Part shown: in pieces, positions 1-4,426 of the stretch
Layout: the number at the start of each line of letters is the position of its first letter
Position numbering within the stretch: position 1 is the stretch's first letter
NCBI GenBank assembly: GCA_003486675.1
Contig: DNGG01000630.1
Coordinates: 5,290 to 11,431, forward strand
Length of the DNA stretch: 6,142 bases
Reading direction: 5' to 3'
Source: Cyanobacteria bacterium UBA11372
Lineage (GTDB): Bacteria > Cyanobacteriota > Cyanobacteriia > Cyanobacteriales > Aerosakkonemataceae
Made by a program: the position numbers and the translations under genes
Notes under the pieces: model-generated
What the model saw: the letters and a program-made list of their open reading frames with translations, nothing else
Told to the model about the DNA's origin: nothing
Databases searched by the model: none

Positions 1-263
1 TCTAGCTGAGCGCGAACCTGTCCGGCAATTGCAGCAGCATTGTCATCAAACGGGAGACTGATGAACTGGCTAAAGAAGCGGTTTAAGCTGGCTAGGTTGC
101 GATCGCGCCTCGTACTTTTATCTGCTCCGTAATACAGTTCTGATTTCACAACCGAACAAAGCCGAATATCGTCTGGAGTTAGTTCTGCCAGTTTTCGAGC
201 CATGTTAGAACTTGCGCTCTCATTGAGTAGGCGAATGCAAGCGTTGCTATCCAGCAGATACAT
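1..263 (-). CDS. PIN-domain (VapC-like) ribonuclease toxin, C-terminus cut by window edge
   Basis: Only the first 87 codons are present; the frame is open to base 1. The protein begins MYLLDSNACIRLLNE, the usual PIN-domain opening, with the first acidic residue at D5. A second acidic position follows in SVVKSELYYGA (E42). The segment LPFDDNAAAIAGQVRAQL (residues 70-87) matches the stretch that precedes the third catalytic aspartate in VapC proteins, but that aspartate lies outside the window. PIN toxins of this class are Mg-dependent RNases that cleave tRNA or rRNA in the cytoplasm when free of antitoxin; this is family knowledge. The ATG shares one base with the antitoxin stop (TAATG), and a GAGGA lies 9 bases upstream inside the antitoxin gene, so translation is probably coupled. 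The exact RNA target cannot be told. Confidence 0.9.
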   Translation of the reverse strand, partial: MYLLDSNACIRLLNESASSNMARKLAELTPDDIRLCSVVKSELYYGADKSTRRDRNLASLNRFFSQFISLPFDDNAAAIAGQVRAQL

Positions 264-538
264 TACGATACATCCTCACCAAAGGTCAGTTCCTCGCGGA
301 CTTCGTAGGGAAGTTGCTCTGGACGCTCTAGCAGTTCACCCTCCCAACTGCCAATGACTTCTTCAAAAAATCCGGGTTGCCAACCCCTTGACTCTAATGT
401 TGCTGAGTTGCGATCGCGAGACTTCAAGCGTTGGAAGATGACCATCACCTCTATATCTTCATTTTTAAAGCCAACTGGGACTTGAATTTGTAATACTCCA
501 TCATCCCCAACATGAGATTTTAATTTTATGCTTTCCAT
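263..538 (-). CDS. Antitoxin of the PIN toxin, cyanobacterial VapB/AbrB-like type
   Basis: This is a small protein of 91 residues. The N-terminal half (IKLKSHVGDDGVLQIQVP, then IEVMVIFQ) looks like the beta-rich DNA-binding part of AbrB-like antitoxins. The C-terminal half has the RGWQPGFFEEVIGSWEGE and YEVREEL segments, which I associate with cyanobacterial antitoxins placed directly before PIN toxins. It presumably binds and blocks the toxin through the C-terminal half and represses its own operon through the N-terminal half; both roles are inferred from the family. I chose the ATG at 538. A TTG two codons upstream (544) is in frame but less likely, and neither start has a clear Shine-Dalgarno. 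The stop overlaps the toxin start by one base. A HIP1 octamer (410-417) lies inside the coding sequence. Confidence 0.85.
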   Translation of the reverse strand: MESIKLKSHVGDDGVLQIQVPVGFKNEDIEVMVIFQRLKSRDRNSATLESRGWQPGFFEEVIGSWEGELLERPEQLPYEVREELTFGEDVS

Positions 539-586
539 ATTCAACCCAACTAGCTACAAAATCTGTTTTCATGTCAAGTCGCCGTC

Positions 587-1339
587 CTACGATTCTACCA
601 ACGACTGCACCCACTGAAAATCGCTCTCACTAAGCGCTGGCACTGGCTGCACTGAATAATCGATCGCCAAATCTAGAGCCGCCTCCTGGTAAACTTGTCC
701 CAAAATCTCAGATAAATTTACAACAGGTTCTTCATCTCCTGGCTGCAAAGGAAGCAAGAATTGGGGAATTGGTTCGCGCACATTAAACGGGTAAAGTTCA
801 GCTTCGGGACGGAGATTAGCTCGACTGACCACAATTCGGTAGTCCGATCGAATCGCTTCTGCCATTGGCATGAATTTTCCCGTCCTCAGCAAATCGATTT
901 CAACTAAATGAGTAGCACTGTTCAAAACCTTTTGTCGCTTGGTTAGGTACTTATCTCGACCTTCACCAACTCGTTTATTCTTAGGTGAGAGGACTTCTAC
1001 AACTGTTACCACCCTCCCAGTCTTGACTTCCCGAATCTCCAGATAGCGTTCGGTGACTTCCTCATCCAGAGGCAATGTTACTCGAACTGGCTTGCTTAAA
1101 ACCTCAGTTTTTACAACAGAACTTGGTTCAACTTCAGGGTTTTGTTGGAAAATAGAAGCATCTGGAATACCTACCAGTAGAGCATCCAAGTAAACCCGTT
1201 TCTCAACAGCAGCTCGATATTTGGGTACTAATAAGGGATTTAGCGATCGCGCCAACTGAACAATCAGCCAAGAGTGAACCTCTGACCACAAAGAAGGATT
1301 TTCAAGATAAGGATTCATTCCTGGAAAATTCGGTGTCAT
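587..1339 (-). CDS. DUF4058 family protein, function unknown
   Basis: The 250-residue protein begins MTPNFPGMNPYLENPSLW, the characteristic opening of DUF4058 proteins (FPGMNPYLE motif), a family frequent in cyanobacteria and some other multicellular bacteria. Further recognisable stretches are YLEIREVKTGRVVTVVEVLS and its continuation PKNKRVGEGRDKYLTKRQKV (about residues 99-138). VVTVVEVLSPKNK resembles the beta strand with E-x-K of PD-(D/E)XK-like folds, so a nuclease-like fold is possible but unproven. There are no membrane segments or signal peptide. Length is in the usual range and the gene looks intact. It lies 48 bases upstream of the antitoxin start on the same strand and might be co-transcribed with the toxin pair, though nothing shows it belongs to that system. 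No Shine-Dalgarno is visible; the start is chosen because the family motif begins at residue 5. Confidence 0.88.
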   Translation of the reverse strand: MTPNFPGMNPYLENPSLWSEVHSWLIVQLARSLNPLLVPKYRAAVEKRVYLDALLVGIPDASIFQQNPEVEPSSVVKTEVLSKPVRVTLPLDEEVTERYLEIREVKTGRVVTVVEVLSPKNKRVGEGRDKYLTKRQKVLNSATHLVEIDLLRTGKFMPMAEAIRSDYRIVVSRANLRPEAELYPFNVREPIPQFLLPLQPGDEEPVVNLSEILGQVYQEAALDLAIDYSVQPVPALSESDFQWVQSLVES

Positions 1340-1647
1340 AGTCGCAAGAGAAGGAATGAGAAAACGGACGATGGAAAAAGATGCGCTACATCCCTACTAT
1401 ATCTATATCTTTTTCAAAGCATAGGAACGCAAACGTTCAGAACCCAAGTCGAGCAGCAAGCGGTGAACGAGGTAGATATCCTGGAAGACGCAAGGGACAA
1501 CCAATTGAGCCATTGCTATCTGGGAGGCAAAGACAGGACAGGCAACAGTTGTGTACGACTGTGAAAGCGATCGCATTTGATTGCTCATCCTTGGATTTCC
1601 AAAGGCAATGCTATATTTTAACAGGCATTTCGGTGCGTTAATTGCAG
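1340..1647. other. Gene-free stretch between DUF4058 and xisI
   Basis: These 308 bases separate xisI from the DUF4058 gene. Several frames are open for 60-85 codons on both strands, but none shows a family motif or ribosome binding site, and opposite frames are open together, so I do not call a gene. The stretch contains an AT-rich patch (TATATCTATATC, about 1399-1410), one HIP1 octamer (1567-1574), and one copy of the direct repeat described separately (1584-1647). No clear promoter for DUF4058 could be picked out. Confidence 0.6.
1584..1647 (+). repeat. Diverged direct repeat, copy 1 (abuts xisI stop)
   Basis: This segment matches 2466-2530 in the same orientation. By hand alignment 25 of the first 30 bases agree without gaps, and about 47 of 64 overall with one gap. 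A HIP1 octamer precedes each copy (1567 and 2454). This copy ends at the base next to the xisI stop codon. Read on the minus strand, both copies give a similar peptide (PKCLLKYSIAFGNPRMS here, PKPLLKFTIALGSPTMS in copy 2), with several silent or conservative changes. Confidence 0.7.
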
Positions 1648-1977
1648 TTAGCAAACAGCATATTCGGTAAATTGCCGCTTGAAGGGAGACTTAAATCCTA
1701 AAACTATATCCTTCTGCGGGACTCCAGCCTCAACTAATTCATTGGCTACTCCCACTTCTGTTCCATCACTCTGAATCCAAATTTTTTCATCCTTGATATC
1801 AATATGAATTAGGCTCCCATATTCTCGTCGTTGGTCGTTCCAACCCACGAGCATTAATAAGTAATGATGGCGTTCGCGATCGAGAATTAACTGGACTTCA
1901 GTCTCGTCATCTTTAAGGTTGGCAAAGTGCGCGTTGATGATTTTTTGCACCAGTTCGGGGTAATTTAATTTTTCCAT
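1648..1977 (-). CDS. xisI: XisI, fdxN element excision controlling factor family
   Basis: The 109-residue protein matches the XisI family along its whole length. Key stretches are EVQLILDRERHHYLLMLVGW, YGSLIHIDIKDEKIWIQSDG and the C-terminal DIVLGFKSPFKRQFTEYAV. XisI was named in Anabaena, where with XisH it is needed together with the XisF recombinase for excision of the fdxN element in heterocysts; its biochemical role is not established. The family is abundant in cyanobacteria lacking that element, so excision control is unlikely to be its general job. The start overlaps the end of xisH by 13 bases, and a strong Shine-Dalgarno lies inside xisH, so the two are translated from one message. 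No XisF-like recombinase is in this window. The length is normal and the gene looks intact. Confidence 0.95.
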   Translation of the reverse strand: MEKLNYPELVQKIINAHFANLKDDETEVQLILDRERHHYLLMLVGWNDQRREYGSLIHIDIKDEKIWIQSDGTEVGVANELVEAGVPQKDIVLGFKSPFKRQFTEYAVC

Positions 1978-2381
1978 AAAACAATCTCCTGTTTACTAGC
2001 ATCAAACACGAGCAATTTAAGCTGATATTCTTCTATAGCATCCTGAATAAATTGGCGCTGAAACAGCGTATCATAAGTATCTGTAGGGATAGCGAGGTAT
2101 AAAATTAGCTCTGGTAATTTTTGTTTCAGGGCTAATCGATAGTTTAGAAATTGACCAAGTGCTAAATGAAACTCAGTCATTTCCGATTCTCTTAAAAAAC
2201 TTTTGATTTCTACAGCTATCTTGCGCTCGGCTTTCTGAGCAGCTATTAGTTTTTCTGCCGTTAAGTCTATATACATCTCAGTTCCACCAACTTTAATGTA
2301 TAAAGGATCGTCAATGATAGCCCACCCATCTTTTTCTAGAGCTGACCGGACAGTATCGTGAAAAATATCCTTGGCTGGCAT
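1965..2381 (-). CDS. xisH: XisH, fdxN element excision controlling factor family
   Basis: The protein is 138 residues, normal for XisH. It begins MPAKDIFHDTVRSALEKDGW and continues through IDDPLYIKVGG, YIDLTAEKLIAAQKAERKIA and VEIKSFL. D39 followed by E58-x-K60 fits the active-site spacing of PD-(D/E)XK nuclease-like folds, and the later GQFLNYR is also a family feature. It is therefore a probable nuclease-fold protein, although catalysis has not been shown to my knowledge. It always pairs with XisI, with which it overlaps by 13 bases here. It starts at the ATG at 2381, with no obvious Shine-Dalgarno. It reads away from the unknown-HNH pair, so the two modules are divergent across a 291-base gap. 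Confidence 0.95.
   Translation of the reverse strand: MPAKDIFHDTVRSALEKDGWAIIDDPLYIKVGGTEMYIDLTAEKLIAAQKAERKIAVEIKSFLRESEMTEFHLALGQFLNYRLALKQKLPELILYLAIPTDTYDTLFQRQFIQDAIEEYQLKLLVFDASKQEIVLWKN
1985..1990 (-). promoter_or_regulatory. Ribosome binding site of xisI inside xisH
   Basis: AGGAGA on the minus strand, with a 7-base spacer to the xisI ATG, lies inside the last codons of xisH. It is the clearest Shine-Dalgarno in the window and decides the xisI start. It implies translational coupling within the xisHI message, with XisI possibly made independently of how well XisH is translated. Confidence 0.75.
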
Positions 2382-2465
2382 AGACCGATGGGCAGAGTTG
2401 AAACTAGGGAGCGTCTTTATGTTTATTGTAATTGAAACAGTTAGTTAGGGCGCGCGATCGCGTAA

Positions 2466-2530
2466 CTCATCGTTGGGCTTCCAAGGGCAATGGTAAACTT
2501 CAGCAGGGGTTTCGGGAAGCAGAAGTGCAG
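2466..2530 (+). repeat. Diverged direct repeat, copy 2 (upstream of xisH)
   Basis: This is the partner of the copy at 1584-1647, about 880 bases away in the same orientation, with xisHI in between. It shares CTCATC, TTCCAA, GGCAATG and TTTCGG blocks in order and spacing. The distance from HIP1 to the repeat is shorter here (4 bases after the octamer against 9 in copy 1). Confidence 0.7.
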
Positions 2531-2624
2531 AAGGGGGTGAGATTGATTGGCGTGGATACCTATCTGATGAGCCTGGTGGAAGTGGCTTACCAGTTGCGGG
2601 TAGTGGGAGGAAGGGTAGTAAAGT

Positions 2625-2630
2625 TATAAT
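2625..2630 (+). promoter_or_regulatory. Possible -10 box of the unknown-HNH pair
   Basis: A perfect TATAAT lies 42 bases upstream of the ATG at 2673, at the sharp change from the GC-rich block to AT-richer sequence. No recognisable -35 hexamer lies 16-18 bases upstream, and no TGn extension is present, so this rests on the -10 match and the position alone. Confidence 0.35.
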
Positions 2631-2663
2631 CGTGATACGAGACAAGCCGGATAGTACTAATGA

Positions 2664-2671
2664 GCGATCGC
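2664..2671 (+). repeat. HIP1 octamer directly before a start codon
   Basis: GCGATCGC ends one base before the ATG at 2673 and so occupies the place where a Shine-Dalgarno would sit. No other ribosome binding site is visible for this gene. HIP1 is the most frequent short repeat in many cyanobacterial chromosomes. Confidence 0.9.
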
Positions 2672-2672
2672 A

Positions 2673-3050
2673 ATGGCAGAATTAACGATTCAAATTTCTG
2701 ATGAACTAGCTCAACGTTTAGCACCTCTGCAAAATCGCTTACCCGAATTGCTTTGGCGATTGTTAGAAGTTGTTAATCTACAAACAACATCTGGGCCAAC
2801 AGTTAAAACAGAGATTACAGATATTCCCGCAGTTTATCAAGAAGTTATTGATTTTTTAATTAAGCGCCCAACACCAGAAGAAATTATTGCTTTTAAAGTT
2901 TCACCCCAAGCTCAAGCGCGGTTGGAAGTATTATTAGAAAAAAATCGCTCTGCAACAATTAGCCCAATGGAATTAGCAGAGTTAGATGTTTACGAGCAAT
3001 TAGAGCATCTGATGATTTTATTAAAGGCACGAGCTTTGAAACACGATTAG
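2673..3050 (+). CDS. Unknown small protein, possible antitoxin partner of the HNH nuclease
   Basis: I do not recognise a named family for this 125-residue protein. The N-terminus (MAELTIQISDELAQRL) reads like the short beta strand and helix of ribbon-helix-helix-type proteins. The remainder is predicted mostly helical: a helix around LPELLWRLLEVV, an IPAVYQEVIDFLIKRPTPEE segment, and a C-terminal leucine-rich helix LDVYEQLEHLMILLKARAL. A segment at about residues 80-101 (AQARLEVLLEKN, then ATISPMELAEL) could be a hinge. There is no membrane segment. The stop (TAG) is 5 bases before the HNH gene, so they are almost certainly one operon. Antitoxin or HNH-regulator is inferred from size, order and spacing only. 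The start is chosen as the only ATG before the conserved-looking strand, with no Shine-Dalgarno. Confidence 0.7.
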   Translation: MAELTIQISDELAQRLAPLQNRLPELLWRLLEVVNLQTTSGPTVKTEITDIPAVYQEVIDFLIKRPTPEEIIAFKVSPQAQARLEVLLEKNRSATISPMELAELDVYEQLEHLMILLKARALKHD

Positions 3051-3055
3051 TAAAC

Positions 3056-3469
3056 ATGACTTCTGATTATATTTCTGCGGAACTGCGTAAGCTTGTAATA
3101 AAAAGAGCTTCAAAGCGCTGTGAATACTGTCTCATTCATCAGGATTTTTCCATTTATACCCATGAAATAGACCATATTATTGCTATAAAACATGGCGGTG
3201 AAACTACTGCTGATAATTTGGCGCTTTCATGTTTATCCTGCAACCGTCACAAAGGTTCTGATTTCGCTACGATAGACCAAGTTACTAAAGAAATTGTCCC
3301 TTTGTTTAATCCCCGTCATCAGGTTTGGGATGAACATTTTTATATTCACAATGCGAGAATTGAAGGAAAAACTCAGATTGGTCAAGCAACTGCAAGGTTA
3401 CTTCAGTGTAATGTTGCTAATCGCGTGCTTCAACGGCAAGTGTTGATTAGTCAAGGACAATATCCGTAG
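3056..3469 (+). CDS. HNH endonuclease with two zinc-binding CxxC pairs
   Basis: The 137-residue protein has a compact HNH domain in residues 1-69. A first CxxC (C22-E-Y-C25) and a second (C59-L-S-C62) form the structural zinc site. The catalytic core is H36-E37-I38-D39-H40, followed by N54 and H65 in NRHKG. All expected positions are present, so it should be an active metal-dependent DNA nickase or cutter. The C-terminal 68 residues (FNPRHQVWDEHF, then QIGQATARLL) match the extension common in stand-alone cyanobacterial HNH proteins. No restriction methylase, transposon or intron is nearby, so it is not obviously a homing or restriction enzyme. It sits 5 bases after an unknown small gene, which may control it. 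The function in the cell is unknown. Confidence 0.93.
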   Translation: MTSDYISAELRKLVIKRASKRCEYCLIHQDFSIYTHEIDHIIAIKHGGETTADNLALSCLSCNRHKGSDFATIDQVTKEIVPLFNPRHQVWDEHFYIHNARIEGKTQIGQATARLLQCNVANRVLQRQVLISQGQYP

Positions 3470-3488
3470 CAGTAAAAACTTGTTTTGT

Positions 3489-3683
3489 TTAATCTTTAAC
3501 GTATTCTTGCTCTTTTACTTGAGTTCCCTCAACAACAGATTGCGAGTAAGCGACCCGTCCGAATTGCGACAACAAGCGTACCACTTCCACGGAAACACCC
3601 ATCGGCGCACCATCCAATGCACAGAAGCGGGAGGAGTTTGGGGAAAATCCGCCTTCTAAGACGGATTTTCCTGAAACTGGACA
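3489..3683 (-). pseudogene. C-terminal remnant of an unrecognised gene
   Basis: On the minus strand the frame ending at the TAA at 3489-3491 reads like a real protein end. From 3683 it gives CPVSGKSVLEGGFSP and continues RFCALDGAPMGVSVEVVRLL, then SQFGRVAYSQSVVEGTQ and EQEYVKD. The frame is open for 100 codons back to a TGA at 3792-3794, but upstream of about 3684 it runs through the HIP1-containing repeat and the reverse of the DUF192 gene. It has no ATG or GTG start before an internal TTG (3617) and ATG (3602). I therefore read it as a gene whose 5' part was lost, with the break near 3684-3709. Alternatively, a short 37-codon gene could start at 3602. I do not recognise the family. The opposite strand has frequent stops here, so the openness is not a shadow. 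Confidence 0.45.
3642..3671. repeat. Hairpin with 10-base perfect arms
   Basis: GGAAAATCCG at 3642-3651 is the reverse complement of 3662-3671. Inside, CTT (3653-3655) and AAG (3658-3660) can also pair across one mismatch, which is a G-U wobble in minus-strand RNA. No T run follows on either strand, so it is not a standard terminator. It lies inside the minus-strand gene remnant and next to a HIP1 repeat. Confidence 0.7.
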
Positions 3684-3689
3684 CTGAGA

Positions 3690-3709
3690 GCGATCGCAAA
3701 GCGTGCGCG
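3690..3709 (-). repeat. Extended HIP1-associated repeat, copy A
   Basis: Read on the minus strand, this is CGCGCACGCTTTGCGATCGC. A near-identical element, one base longer, lies at 5939-5959 (plus orientation). It is a HIP1 octamer with a conserved GC-rich flank, typical of short dispersed cyanobacterial repeats. A possible GTG start of the DUF192 gene (3703) falls within it. Confidence 0.65.
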
Positions 3710-3747
3710 CCCTTGCATATCGCTTAAAAAAAGATCTGCTAAAACCT

Positions 3748-4287
3748 ATGGCTAATTTAAAACCAGCTAAACCGACGCATCCTAGTATAAATCAAGTTGC
3801 CAATAACCTTGATAAAATTGGCTGGATATTAGGTGGATTGTTAGTTTTAGGGCCAGTTTTTATCAGCTTAGTTTCTATCAGCCCTCATCAACCGAAATCT
3901 CTCCCTATTTCAGCAAAAGCGCTAGTTGCAAACCAGGTCATTGAGTTAGAAGTAGCCCGCACGTCCCAGCAGCAAGCTGTTGGTTTAATGTACCGTACTG
4001 AGTTACCACCAAACCGAGGAATGTTGTTCTTATTTCACCCACCGCAGACAGTTAACTTTTGGATGAAAAATGTGCAGATACATTTGGATATCCTGTTTCT
4101 AAAGGATGGGATGGTAAAAGCGATCGCACCCAAAGCCCCTCCTTGCAAAACTAACCCTTGTCCAACTTATAGTTCAGGCATTCCAGTCAATCAAGTGTTG
4201 GAATTACGCGGAGGTCAGGTAGAGAGGCTTGGTTTAAAAATCGGCTCGCGCATAACCATTCAACCGCTAAATCATCTGATTAAATAG
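3748..4287 (+). CDS. Membrane-anchored DUF192 family protein
   Basis: Counting from the ATG at 3748, the protein is 179 residues. Residues 24-45 (IGWILGGLLVLGPVFISLVS) form one hydrophobic membrane segment or uncleaved signal anchor after a short basic N-terminus, so the rest should lie outside the cytoplasmic membrane or in the periplasm. Residues 62-175 are a complete DUF192 domain with GLMYR (78-82), GMLFLF (90-95), FWMKNV (103-108), LDILFL (112-117) and the C-terminal VNQVLELRGGQVERLGLKIG. Two cysteines in PPCKTNPCPT might form a disulfide. The family's function is not established. A GTG at 3703 is an in-frame alternative that would add 15 residues, but those are encoded by a dispersed HIP1 repeat, so I prefer 3748. 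A HIP1 octamer lies inside the gene at 4120. Confidence 0.9.
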   Translation: MANLKPAKPTHPSINQVANNLDKIGWILGGLLVLGPVFISLVSISPHQPKSLPISAKALVANQVIELEVARTSQQQAVGLMYRTELPPNRGMLFLFHPPQTVNFWMKNVQIHLDILFLKDGMVKAIAPKAPPCKTNPCPTYSSGIPVNQVLELRGGQVERLGLKIGSRITIQPLNHLIK

Positions 4288-4303
4288 TAATTACTCAGAG
4301 AAC

Positions 4304-4360
4304 TGCTGTATAACTTTTGATATAACATAGGAAGCCGCTCTCTATCAAAAGTTACTAGCA
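4304..4360. repeat. 57-base inverted repeat between DUF192 and the next gene
   Basis: TAACTTTTGATA at 4311-4322 is the exact reverse complement of 4343-4354. Outside these 12-base arms, TGCT (4304-4307) pairs with AGCA (4357-4360), with a small bulge between, giving arms of 19 and 18 bases around a 20-base loop. The stem is AT-rich and no T run follows, so it is a poor intrinsic terminator. It could be a protein-binding operator, an RNA processing site or the remains of a miniature mobile element. It is 17 bases after the DUF192 stop and 67 bases before the next start. Confidence 0.75.
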
Positions 4361-4426
4361 AGCCTGCAAACAATTTCCCTAAAATCTGACTGGGAATGGT
4401 GTTAGGCTAGCCATGCCAGAAAACTT

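Larger units (their letters stand above)
2382..2672. other. Divergent intergenic region, GC-richer and G-rich on the plus strand
   Basis: This region separates xisH (-) from the unknown-HNH pair (+). Bases 2382-2450 are AT-rich and should hold the xisH promoter; a TACAAT reads on the minus strand at 2430-2425 but no convincing -35 is present. Bases 2451-2620 are visibly richer in G+C than the flanking genes, with many G runs on the plus strand. Several frames on both strands are open through it, which I take as an effect of composition rather than a gene. It contains a HIP1 octamer embedded in a longer GC palindrome (2454-2461) and copy 2 of the direct repeat. Confidence 0.55.

Noticed and set aside
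539..544. TTG start two codons upstream for the antitoxin
   Set aside because: An ATG two codons later fits the usual start of the family, and TTG has no supporting ribosome binding site.
1381..1654. Open frames of 83-86 codons on both strands between DUF4058 and xisI
   Set aside because: They overlap each other on opposite strands, show no family motif and have no ribosome binding site. The minus one starts with TTG inside xisI. The only coding-like part is the short repeat reported separately.
2432..2645. Open frames of about 65 codons on both strands between xisH and the unknown-HNH pair
   Set aside because: Several frames are open at once in a GC-richer block, as expected from fewer stop codons. 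None has a recognisable domain or convincing start signal.
3470..3495. AAAACTTGTTTT as an intrinsic terminator after the HNH gene
   Set aside because: The stem is five A/T-rich pairs with a two-base loop and no adequate T run; too weak to call.
3703..3747. GTG start adding 15 residues to the DUF192 protein
   Set aside because: The extra codons fall in a dispersed HIP1-associated repeat, and the basic stretch plus membrane segment is complete from the ATG at 3748.
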